A stretch of 32,630 nucleotides of DNA, from NCBI GenBank assembly GCA_029567025.1, contig JAKQLT010000118.1, forward strand, positions 1 through 32,630, given 5' to 3'. The notes below the pieces were generated by a model, which was given only the letters and a program-made list of their open reading frames with translations, was not told the DNA's origin and made no database searches. Position numbers and translations under genes: made by a program. The stretch is from Candidatus Omnitrophota bacterium (GTDB taxonomy: Bacteria; Omnitrophota; Gorgyraeia; Zapsychrales; Zapsychraceae). This document shows positions 25,304 through 32,630 of this stretch, in pieces; position 1 is the first letter of the stretch; the number at the start of each line of letters is the position of its first letter.

Positions 25304-25936
25304 ATGGTAGCCCAAAATAAAGAAACAGCGGAACAAAAACTTCTTAAAATGATAGAAATATCTTCTGATAAAGCTAACGTGGCAGGATTAAAGTCGGGAC
25401 AAGCATCCGTTTTTAATTTCAATGCCACTTCTTTTTTGAAAGTTTCCAATAAATTTTTGATCTTAGCCGTTATTGTTACCGGGGTTGTTTTTTTAAATGA
25501 GGTGCGATCTGGCGCAGATTTTTCAGAAAAAAATTTTTATGTTTCTGAAGCTCAAGGATCTTCCCAGAGCGGAGCGGGAGCGGTTCGACAAAATATTGTT
25601 GTTCCAGAAATTTCTTTTTATTTGGCCGCTATGAAAGATCGTAATATTTTTACTGCGTTCGAAAAAGGGCATATCAAGCAGGTTGTTGATGCTTCTGCAC
25701 AAAGTCGCCGTATTGCTCAAAAAACAAAAGGATTTCGATTGGTTGGTGTTTCATGGTTGGATAATGTAGAGACCGCATCAGTTATGTTAGAAAATGTTGA
25801 ACAGAAAAAAACTTACTTTTTGCAAAAGGGCGAAAAAGTAGGAGATATAATTGTAAAAACCATTTATGCCGACAGTGTTGCATTAGGCTATGAAAATGAG
25901 GAGATAATAATTGGCTATGATAAAACACAAAAGTAA
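25304..25936 (+). CDS. GspC/PilP-like inner-membrane protein
   Basis: ATG 25304 gives 210 residues; TTG 25268 would add 12. Neither has a clear ribosome-binding site. There is one N-terminal membrane helix (FLKVSNKFLILAVIVTGVV), a linker, DRNIFTAF, then a C-terminal small beta domain: FRLVGVSWLDNVETASVML, YFLQKGEKVGDI and DSVALGYENEEIII. That pattern resembles the homology region of GspC and PilP, which sits in the periplasm and contacts the secretin N-domains. The sequence match is by pattern only, but placement before the secretin (26-base overlap) supports it. Confidence 0.65.
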   Translation: MVAQNKETAEQKLLKMIEISSDKANVAGLKSGQASVFNFNATSFLKVSNKFLILAVIVTGVVFLNEVRSGADFSEKNFYVSEAQGSSQSGAGAVRQNIVVPEISFYLAAMKDRNIFTAFEKGHIKQVVDASAQSRRIAQKTKGFRLVGVSWLDNVETASVMLENVEQKKTYFLQKGEKVGDIIVKTIYADSVALGYENEEIIIGYDKTQK

Positions 25937-27524
25937 TCCTAAAAGAAGAATGTTATTCTTCAGCGTTTTTGTTCTCGCCATTTTTTGTTTGATGATATCC
26001 ATTACAAATGTTTTCGCGCAAGCGCCTAAACCGATTGTTATTCCTTCAGAAGAAGAGCCTTTATTAGATCGCCTTGATAGAACGATTTCTTTGGACGTGA
26101 GAGATATGAATATTGTTGATATTGTTAAATTTCTTGCGCTTAAAGGTGATTTTAATGTTGTCATTAGTCCGTCAGTTGATGGTCGCGCAACCGTTCTTTT
26201 AAAACAAGTTTCTATTAAAGATGCTTTAGACATTGTTATTATTGCTAATAAATTAGCATATAAAATTGAAAAAAATATTGTTCAGATTATGACATCCGGA
26301 GAATTCGAGACATTGTTTGGCCGCAGTTTTGGCGATAAAAGAGAAGTCTCAATCGTTCATTTAAATTATTCCAAACCATCTTATGTTTTAGCGGCTTTAG
26401 ATAGCATTAGAAGCAATATTGGGAAAATTATTATTGATGAGGATACCGGATCTGTTGTGATTATTGATACTCCAGAAGCTATTGCCCAGATGAAAGTATC
26501 GATTGAAAAAATGGAAAAGCCATTAGAAACTTTTGTTTATTCTTTGCAATATGCGCGCGCTGATGTCGTTGCTGAAAAATTAAAATCTCGTATAGATGCT
26601 AAAGCGGTTGGCGCGATTACGTCCGATGAACGTTCTAATAAATTGATCGTCCGTGTTTTTCCTGGACGGCTTAAAGAAATTAAGGATTTGATTAAAGATT
26701 TAGATACTCCAACGAAAGAAGTTCTTGTTACGGCAAGAATTTTGCAAGTGGTTCTTAAACCTAAATATGATATGGGTATTGATTGGCAATTAGATTTTCG
26801 TAAAAGTTCAGATGACCAAATTAAGAAATTGAGCTTTCAAAATACTTATTTAAACAAAGATAATATGACTACCAATGATAAATTATATTCTCAATTTGGC
26901 CAAATTGCTTTTGGTGATTTCTCCCAAGATACTTTTGAATTTGCCATTCGTTCATTGGAGCAGGTGAGCGATGCAAAAATTCTTTCCAATCCGCAAATTC
27001 TTGTTACGAATAATCAAGAAGCCAGGATTCATGTGGGGGATACTGTTCCTTATATTATATCAACAACTTCTGGAACCGGGGATAATGCGATTACCAGTGA
27101 GGATGTTCGTTTTGTTGATGTTGGTTTAAAACTTAATGTTACTCCTAATATTAATGATGACGGTTATGTAACGATGCGTTTAAGACCAGAAATTTCAACA
27201 GTTGTTGGTTCTATTCAATCTCGCGCATCAAGCGGTATTCCTCAAGTGAATAAAACAGAAGTTGAAACAACTGTTATGGTTAAAGATGGAAATACAATTG
27301 TTATGGGCGGGCTTAAGAAAGATAATAAATCCCATTCGAAAAAAGGATTTCCTGTCTTAATGAATCTTCCTGTAGTAGGTCCTTTATTTGGACGTACGAG
27401 CGATGATTTTGAACAAACAGAAATCGTGATTCTTATTACTCCACATATCGTGACAGGAAATAATAAAGATTTTAATAAAATTAAAGGACAAATTAAACCT
27501 TATAAGGAATATACGACTAAATAA
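25911..27524 (+). CDS. Outer-membrane secretin (GspD/PilQ family)
   Basis: This 537-residue protein has a signal peptide ending VFAQA. An N0/STN-like domain begins ISLDVRDMNIVDIVKFLALKG, and two N1-type domains are built around VSIVHLNYSKP and YSLQYARADVVAEKL. The secretin core includes VTARILQVVLK, ILSNPQILVTNNQEARIHVGDTVPY, VGLKLNVTP, ETTVMVKDGNTIVMGGL and the C-terminal LMNLPVVGPLFGR with ILITPHIV. Secretins form the outer-membrane pore of type II secretion and type IV pili. TTG 25911, 7 bases after GAGGAG, is preferred to ATG 25917. The protein is complete. No cytoplasmic ATPase GspE/PilB or pseudopilin gene is in the window. Confidence 0.93.
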   Translation: MAMIKHKSNPKRRMLFFSVFVLAIFCLMISITNVFAQAPKPIVIPSEEEPLLDRLDRTISLDVRDMNIVDIVKFLALKGDFNVVISPSVDGRATVLLKQVSIKDALDIVIIANKLAYKIEKNIVQIMTSGEFETLFGRSFGDKREVSIVHLNYSKPSYVLAALDSIRSNIGKIIIDEDTGSVVIIDTPEAIAQMKVSIEKMEKPLETFVYSLQYARADVVAEKLKSRIDAKAVGAITSDERSNKLIVRVFPGRLKEIKDLIKDLDTPTKEVLVTARILQVVLKPKYDMGIDWQLDFRKSSDDQIKKLSFQNTYLNKDNMTTNDKLYSQFGQIAFGDFSQDTFEFAIRSLEQVSDAKILSNPQILVTNNQEARIHVGDTVPYIISTTSGTGDNAITSEDVRFVDVGLKLNVTPNINDDGYVTMRLRPEISTVVGSIQSRASSGIPQVNKTEVETTVMVKDGNTIVMGGLKKDNKSHSKKGFPVLMNLPVVGPLFGRTSDDFEQTEIVILITPHIVTGNNKDFNKIKGQIKPYKEYTTK

Positions 27525-27561
27525 TCACACGTAACAACTCTTATCGAAAGAGGTTATGCCT

Positions 27562-28410
27562 ATGTATAAGCAATATCTAAAAAATATTTTTATGGTTGCG
27601 GGTTTTTCTTTTGTCTTCCTTCTGTGTGGCGTATTTTTTACGTCTCATGTTGATGCGCAGACTAAGGTAGATGAAATCAATAACAGTTTAAAAAATGTTA
27701 TTGAAGAAAATCAATCATTATCCGCAAAGAATCAAGATTTGCAAAAAGAATTAGAGCAATTAAAGAAAGAACAAACAGAATATAATCAATTAAAAAAGGA
27801 TCGAGACGATCTTTCTGATTCTGCTAAAAGATATCGAGAAACAAATGAAAGATATTCAAAGCAGATTAAAAAGTTAGAAACAGATTTAGAAGATCTCGGA
27901 ATCGCGAAAAGACGCAATGATCGTAAGATTCAGGAATTAGAATCTGAGCTTCTATTATATAGAGAAGAGACTTTGAAAAAAAATATCCAAAACCAATCGG
28001 CTTCATTAGAAACAACAGAAGATGTTCAATCGAGAGAGCGAAAGACTTTGGATCTTTTATCAAAAATTGATGCTTTTACAGAGAGAGATGAATCTTTAAG
28101 AAAAGATTCTGCTAAAGCGCACTATAATATGGGGAATATTTATTATCATAAAGGCGAATATGAAATTGCCGCACGTGAATATTATCAAGCAGTAACATTA
28201 ATGCCGGATGATCCGGATTCTCATTATAATTTAGCTTTTGTAAGCGGTGAACATTTGAAGGATTTTCGCACGGCATTAAAACATTATAAAATGTATCTTT
28301 ATTTAAAGCCGAATGCTGAAGATGTTGATTTTGTAAAAGAAAAAATTATTGCGGCTCAATTAGTTTTAAGAAACGCGGTGGATTCTCCTTTAGAAACAAT
28401 CGATAAATGA
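27562..28410 (+). CDS. Exported coiled-coil and TPR protein
   Basis: ATG 27562 lies 8 bases after AAGAGG; ATG 27556 is too close to it (2 bases). The product has 282 residues with a signal peptide ending VDAQ. A long coiled coil (residues about 35-150) is rich in Glu, Lys and Gln. TPR-like repeats follow: AKAHYNMGNIYYHKGEYEIAAREYYQAVTLMPDD and a DSHYNLAFVSG unit with YLYLKPNAEDV. Periplasmic TPR proteins often chaperone or pilot secretins, and its position 37 bases after the secretin fits that idea. The match is too general for a name. It ends TGA TAG, a double stop. Confidence 0.72.
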   Translation: MYKQYLKNIFMVAGFSFVFLLCGVFFTSHVDAQTKVDEINNSLKNVIEENQSLSAKNQDLQKELEQLKKEQTEYNQLKKDRDDLSDSAKRYRETNERYSKQIKKLETDLEDLGIAKRRNDRKIQELESELLLYREETLKKNIQNQSASLETTEDVQSRERKTLDLLSKIDAFTERDESLRKDSAKAHYNMGNIYYHKGEYEIAAREYYQAVTLMPDDPDSHYNLAFVSGEHLKDFRTALKHYKMYLYLKPNAEDVDFVKEKIIAAQLVLRNAVDSPLETIDK

Positions 28411-28426
28411 TAGTGTTTCGTAAAGG

Positions 28427-28534
28427 GGAATTTTAGAATAAAAATTCCTAAAATCTGGCAGAGATTTTAGATAAGTTTTTCGGTTGGCGTTATAAAAAAT
28501 CAATTAAGTGTTTTTGGTAAATTCGTTGAATTTA
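28427..28534 (+). other. Cluster of three hairpins in the gap before the SUMF1-like pair
   Basis: Hairpin 1 (28427-28448) has arms GGAATTTT and AAAATTCC. Hairpin 2 (28448-28470) has 9-bp arms CTAAAATCT and AGATTTTAG with loop GGCAG. Hairpin 3 (28518-28534) has arms TAAATTC and GAATTTA. ATTTTAG (28430-28436) can also pair with CTAAAAT (28448-28454), which would disrupt hairpins 1 and 2. No tight T run follows hairpin 2, so a classic terminator is not certain; the set could be a weak terminator or a leader switch. Confidence 0.45.
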
Positions 28535-28615
28535 TCCGTGTGTTATATCGTATGTATTTGTCATAATATATAATAAATGAGAATCCTCTCCATACGACAA
28601 GCCGAGTCAAAAGAT

Positions 28616-30202
28616 ATGAGTAAAATGAAAAGAATCTTTCCTGTTATCTTGTTAGTGATGTCGTTATTAGTTGCTTTTTTTGTTTGTGATGTTCATGCGA
28701 ATAATCTCGTTATTTCTAATGTGCGATTAGAAGACAGAAATCCATCCTCGAAGACCGTCGTCGTAAAATTTAATATTTCTTGGGAAAATTCTTGGAAGAC
28801 AAAAATTAATCATGACGCGATATGGTTAACAGTCCGCTTATATAATCCTGCCCAAACGCCAACCGAAAAGAAACTCTGCCAAGTTTCCTCAAGCGGACTT
28901 AATCCTAATGGAATGTCCGTTGGCTCAGCCTCTTCTTTAGAGGTCTTTGTGCCATCGGACAAGAACGGGGTGTTTTTAAGACCATCTACATTTGGTTTTA
29001 ATAACACCATCTCGTCTCAAAATGTCGCGTTAACTGTTAAGTATGATAGTTGTGGCTTTACAGATACGGCTATGGTTAATGCAAGTGTTTTTGGTTTAGA
29101 AATGGTTTTTATTCCTGAGGGGGCTTTTTATGCCGGTGATTATAATACCAGTAATGCTTCTTTAAACCGTGGATCTTCAGACCCTAATCCTTGGCCTATT
29201 TTAAGTGAATCAGTAATTGCGGTTACAAATTTAGCGACAAATGGATATCGTTATGTTTCTGCTGGTAATCCGGGCGAGGATGCAACAGGAACAGCATTTA
29301 CCATTTCTGCGAGTTATCCTAAAGGATATAAAAGTTTTTATGCCATGAAATATGAAATTACCGAAGGTCAATGGGTGGAATTTTTTAATTCTTTACCGAC
29401 CTTAGCTCGTCCAAATCGCGATTTGACAGATAATTTACATAAAAGCACAGATACGGTTTCTTATCGTAATACAATTAGCTGTTCAGGGGCGTTATTATCC
29501 TGTTCTACAAATCGTCCGTCTAGAGCACTAAGTTATATTTCATGGATGGATTTAGCCGCATTTTTAGATTGGGCCGCGTTAAGGCCAATGACAGAGCTGG
29601 AATATGAAAAAATAGCGCGAGGTCCTGTTTTACCTGTTCTCGGAGAATTTGCTTGGGGAACAAATAATATCACGACAGCGACAACGATTTCTAATGGTGA
29701 TGAAAACGGAGCGGAAGTAATCGTTAATGAATTGGCAAATGCTCATTATGGAAATAGTAGTTTGTCAGGAGGAGATACGGCCAATGGTAATGATTATAAG
29801 AAAGGGCCATTACGAGTTGGTATTTTTGCAACGACAGATTCAACGCGTGAAAAGGCAGGTGCCGGATATTATGGCGTTATGGAATTATCCGGAAATTTAA
29901 AAGAACAAATTGTAACAATCGGTAATGCCTCGGGAAGAAATTTTGCTGGTTCTCATGGCAATGGACAATTGACAATTGTTCCTGGTTATGAAGGAAATGC
30001 TGATAACTCCGATTGGCCTGGAATAGACGGTGTTGTTTCTCGGGGAGTAACATCGGCAACAGGTTCAGGTTTTAAAGGTGGCTCTTGGGAAGATGCAGCA
30101 TCTCGATTAAGAATATCAGATAGGAGTGAGGCGGCAAAAATTTCCACACAATCGTTTAATAATGTAGGTGGTCGTGGAGTGAGAACTTATGATGGCAATT
30201 AA
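28616..30202 (+). CDS. Exported SUMF1-fold protein, paralogue 1
   Basis: ATG 28616 gives a 528-residue product beginning with a signal peptide (MSKMKRIF to VHANN); ATG 28577 is in frame but has no ribosome-binding site. The N-terminal ~140 residues form a domain with ISWENSWKTKINHDAIWLTV and VPSDKNGVFL. A SUMF1/FGE-like domain follows: FGLEMVFIPEGAFYAGD, KYEITEGQWVEFFN, YISWMDLAAFLDWA, LRPMTELEYEK, GYYGVMELSGNLKE and FKGGSWEDA with RLRISDR. True formylglycine enzymes use a C-terminal Cys pair and SGNVWEW; both are missing, so a binding or structural role is more likely than catalysis. It overlaps its paralogue by 14 bases. Confidence 0.82.
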   Translation: MSKMKRIFPVILLVMSLLVAFFVCDVHANNLVISNVRLEDRNPSSKTVVVKFNISWENSWKTKINHDAIWLTVRLYNPAQTPTEKKLCQVSSSGLNPNGMSVGSASSLEVFVPSDKNGVFLRPSTFGFNNTISSQNVALTVKYDSCGFTDTAMVNASVFGLEMVFIPEGAFYAGDYNTSNASLNRGSSDPNPWPILSESVIAVTNLATNGYRYVSAGNPGEDATGTAFTISASYPKGYKSFYAMKYEITEGQWVEFFNSLPTLARPNRDLTDNLHKSTDTVSYRNTISCSGALLSCSTNRPSRALSYISWMDLAAFLDWAALRPMTELEYEKIARGPVLPVLGEFAWGTNNITTATTISNGDENGAEVIVNELANAHYGNSSLSGGDTANGNDYKKGPLRVGIFATTDSTREKAGAGYYGVMELSGNLKEQIVTIGNASGRNFAGSHGNGQLTIVPGYEGNADNSDWPGIDGVVSRGVTSATGSGFKGGSWEDAASRLRISDRSEAAKISTQSFNNVGGRGVRTYDGN

Positions 30203-31832
30203 TAAAAAGAATATTTTATTTTTGAGTGTGGTGGTAGCGGTTTCTTTATTTTCTTCTTTGTCATTCGCTAATAATTTAAAAATTGAAAAATTCGGTGTTG
30301 CCAGTACAGATACTACGGCTAAGAGAATAACTTTTTCGGCTGATGTTTCTTGGGAAAATAGCTGGAGGACAACAACAAATTTTGACGCAGTTTGGGTATT
30401 TTTAAAATATTCCACGGATGGGGGAACCACATGGTCGCATGCGAGTATGTCTGCCAGTGGAACGAATCCTGTTGGATTTTCTGTTCCATCAGGATTTCAG
30501 GTGGTTGTTCCTTCTGACGAAAAAGGATTTTTCTTGCAACGTTCTTCTTTAGGGTCTGGAAACGTTTTTTGTCAAAATTTTCAATTCTCTTGGGATTATG
30601 GCCAAGATGGATTATCCGATGCTATAGCCTTAGCCGCGAATACCGTTAATCAAGTTTTTGGCATTGAAATGGTTTATATTCCGACTGGTTCTTTTTACGC
30701 TGGCGATGGCAATAGCGCATCTCCATATCGTTTTAAACAGGGAAGCGATGATGAAGAGCCATGGTACATTCAAAGTGAAAATGCTTTTTCAACAACGAAT
30801 ACAGCCATGGATGGATTTTATTATCAAAGTTCAGGCGCAACGGGCGAAAATATGACAGGATCAGTTTTCCTTATTCCAACGTCATTTCCTAAAGGTTATC
30901 GAGCTTTTTATCAAATGAAATATGAATTAACCGAAGGACAATGGGTATCTTTTTTTAATACTTTAACACCGGCTCAAAGGATTAATAGAGATATCACAAG
31001 TGCTAATTTAGGCGGAAAAAATTCTCAAGGAGTTATTAATCGTAACACGATTTCTTGGGATTCTGTAACGCCGTATGCGCCTGCAGTGACATTGCGCCCG
31101 GATAGGCCTGTCACTTATATTTCGTGGCCAGATCTTTTAGCTTATGCGGATTGGGCCGGGCTTCGTCCTATGACAGAATTGGAATATGAAAAATCTGCTC
31201 GTGGATCTGATGTGGTTGCAGTAGCTAATGAATTGGCTTGGGGAAATACAACAGTAACAAATCCTGAAACGAACAGTATTTATCCTAATGCCGATGAAAA
31301 CGGAACAGAGTCTATTTTAAATGGGAATGTGAATATTTCTCGCAATAGTTTAGGATGGGTTTCTGGTGATGGTCGGGCGGGTGGAATTGCGGAAAATCAA
31401 AAAGGGCCGCTACGTGTTGGTATTTTTGCGGAAAGTTCTACAAATAGAACAACAAGCGGCGCGGGTTATTACGGGACAATGGAATTATCCGGTAATTTAA
31501 GCGAGATGGTTGTTTCTTTAGGAAAATCGCAAGGCCGACAATTTTTAGGGACGCATGGTGATGGTCAATTATCGAATGTTTCAAATTATGAAGGTTATGC
31601 GACAAATCTTGATTGGCCAGGGATTAATCAAACAGATTCTGCTCGAGGCGTAACGGGAACTTCAGGAAGCGGTTATCGCGGTGGAGATGTTTTATCGTCG
31701 GATATTAGGTATTTTCAGACATCTTCTCGTTTTTTTGCCTCCAAAGATGCTGATAGTGAGAATTTTTATCAAAGATATGATGTTTCATTTGGGGTTTTAG
31801 CTGGCGGGCGTTTGGTGCGGACTGCTCCATAA
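30189..31832 (+). CDS. Exported SUMF1-fold protein, paralogue 2
   Basis: This 547-residue protein has a signal peptide ending LSFANN. The domain order is the same as in its upstream neighbour: VSWENSWRTTTNFDAVWVFLKY, VVVPSDEKGFFLQ, then FGIEMVYIPTGSFYAGD, KYELTEGQWVSFFNT, YISWPDLLAYADWAGLRPMTELEYEK, GYYGTMELSGNLSEM and LDWPGIN. The motif GGSW seen in the neighbour is GGDV here, so the C-terminal subdomain has diverged. No catalytic Cys pair is seen. GGAG (30176-30179) precedes the first of two ATGs. The genes arose by tandem duplication and probably encode partner surface or periplasmic proteins. Confidence 0.82.
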   Translation: MMAINKKNILFLSVVVAVSLFSSLSFANNLKIEKFGVASTDTTAKRITFSADVSWENSWRTTTNFDAVWVFLKYSTDGGTTWSHASMSASGTNPVGFSVPSGFQVVVPSDEKGFFLQRSSLGSGNVFCQNFQFSWDYGQDGLSDAIALAANTVNQVFGIEMVYIPTGSFYAGDGNSASPYRFKQGSDDEEPWYIQSENAFSTTNTAMDGFYYQSSGATGENMTGSVFLIPTSFPKGYRAFYQMKYELTEGQWVSFFNTLTPAQRINRDITSANLGGKNSQGVINRNTISWDSVTPYAPAVTLRPDRPVTYISWPDLLAYADWAGLRPMTELEYEKSARGSDVVAVANELAWGNTTVTNPETNSIYPNADENGTESILNGNVNISRNSLGWVSGDGRAGGIAENQKGPLRVGIFAESSTNRTTSGAGYYGTMELSGNLSEMVVSLGKSQGRQFLGTHGDGQLSNVSNYEGYATNLDWPGINQTDSARGVTGTSGSGYRGGDVLSSDIRYFQTSSRFFASKDADSENFYQRYDVSFGVLAGGRLVRTAP

Positions 31833-31888
31833 AAAAAGTTATGAAATAAGTGGAATTATATTTTTATTATGTAGGGAAAAAGAGATAA

Positions 31889-32630
31889 GTGAAATTACCT
31901 AAACGTTATTCCAAAATCAGAGAGTTTTTAGAAAAAGGCATACGATTATCGCTTGTCTTCCTCTTTATATTAGGTCAAACGCCTATTAGGGCTTTTGCGC
32001 AATATTCTGGAGGAAGCGGAAGCGGTGCGACATCTTCTTCTTTAGCTGGCGGTGTTTATACAGGCGGACCGGAACAAGGGGCTGTTACTTCCACATCTTC
32101 TTCAGGGTCTTTATCTCATGGGGCCGCCGTTAAGCTTGTTTTTACAGCCAGTCCTTCCACAACAGCGCATTACGATAAATTTAGCAGACAGCCGGTTATT
32201 GAAATTCGCGATGTCAACAACAATCGGGTCTCAACGGATCATTCGACACAAGTTACTTTAAGTATTTTAAATAATCCAGGAGCAGGAACTTTACAAGGAA
32301 CTACAACAGTTCGTGCTGTTAATGGTGTGGTTACTTTTACCGATTTAAGAGTTACTAAGGCAGGGGCAGGATACACTCTTTTAGCCACCGCTTCTGGATT
32401 AACATCTGCGACATCTAATCCTTTTGATATTTTGCCTGGAACCGGACCGAAAGCTATGGCGATTTGGGATAATACAGCGAATAGTGGGGATGGCGGATAT
32501 ACCATTTATTGTTGGCTTCAATCTAATGAAAATAAAGTTGATATTAGCGAGAGTGATACATGCGAGGTTGTGATTTATAGTTCTAATCGGACGCCAATAG
32601 AAAGATTTTCAAGCATTGATTCCCCTTCTA
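31889..32630 (+). CDS. Large secreted Ig-like (Big_1-type) surface protein, 3'-truncated by the window
   Basis: The frame is open from GTG 31889, right after an in-frame TAA, to the window end (247 codons), so it is incomplete. The product starts with a basic N-terminus, a hydrophobic helix (LSLVFLFILG) and AFA-QYS as a likely signal cleavage site. A Gly/Ser-rich low-complexity stretch follows (SGGSGSGATSSS). Then comes an Ig-like domain with LVFTASPSTT, PVIEIRDVNNNRVS, GTTTVRAVNGVVTFTDLRVTKAGAGYTL and TASGLTSATSNPFDIL, a pattern typical of invasin-like Big_1 repeats in surface adhesins. Such proteins are often very long. It lies 56 bases after the SUMF1-like pair. It is a plausible cargo of the upstream secretin module, by inference. 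Confidence 0.78.
   Translation, partial: MKLPKRYSKIREFLEKGIRLSLVFLFILGQTPIRAFAQYSGGSGSGATSSSLAGGVYTGGPEQGAVTSTSSSGSLSHGAAVKLVFTASPSTTAHYDKFSRQPVIEIRDVNNNRVSTDHSTQVTLSILNNPGAGTLQGTTTVRAVNGVVTFTDLRVTKAGAGYTLLATASGLTSATSNPFDILPGTGPKAMAIWDNTANSGDGGYTIYCWLQSNENKVDISESDTCEVVIYSSNRTPIERFSSIDSPS

Noticed and set aside
1..32630. CRISPR array, insertion sequence, phage or defence island
   Set aside because: No short regularly spaced repeats, transposase, integrase or known defence genes are visible on either strand.

Overview
The window is about 32.6 kb of AT-rich bacterial DNA in which every gene I can support lies on the + strand. Genes are tightly packed, often with short overlaps (TAATG or ATGA junctions) and some TTG or GTG starts. 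It most resembles a Gram-negative candidate-phylum bacterium, and Omnitrophota is my best guess. This rests on gene content: a secretin with an ExeA-like ATPase, tandem SUMF1-like secreted proteins, a repetitive Ig-like surface protein, a TPR-tailed GT-C-like membrane protein and a split glycine decarboxylase. The assignment is inference. Three genes end in TGA, so the standard code applies.

Layout. (1) 1-2481: 3' part of a phosphohexomutase gene with an unusual ~560-residue repeat-bearing extension, followed by a strong terminator. (2) 2600-8150: rhomboid protease, CBS-pair protein, then a DNA-repair run of endonuclease Q (interrupted by an in-frame TGA), a compact UvrD-like helicase and a Pif1-like helicase. 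(3) 8192-11723: membrane protein with a ten-TPR tail, an integral membrane protein and a small secreted helical protein. (4) 11831-14279: xseA, xseB and a TIM-barrel sugar isomerase-like gene. (5) 14280-14665: a gene-poor gap with small hairpins, a degenerate direct repeat and a tRNA-Arg(UCG). (6) 14666-19782: gcvT, gcvH, gcvPA, gcvPB and a lipoate ligase-like gene. (7) 19775-24233: secreted EF-hand protein, S41-type protease, and a surface-glycan set of GT2, DUF2304-like protein, methyltransferase and second GT2. (8) 24309-28410: ExeA/GspA-like ATPase, GspC/PilP-like inner-membrane protein, GspD/PilQ-like secretin and a coiled-coil/TPR exported protein. (9) 28577-32630: two overlapping paralogous SUMF1-fold exported proteins and the beginning of a large Ig-like surface protein that runs off the window.

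How they work together. Block 6 carries out glycine cleavage: GcvT, GcvH and GcvPA/GcvPB are the T, H and P proteins, and the ligase-like protein probably lipoylates GcvH; the L protein is not in the window. Block 2 looks like a repair operon for deaminated bases, with helicases translationally coupled to or closely following EndoQ. Blocks 8 and 9 together suggest an outer-membrane secretion module placed just upstream of its possible exported cargo, which is the most system-like part of the window.
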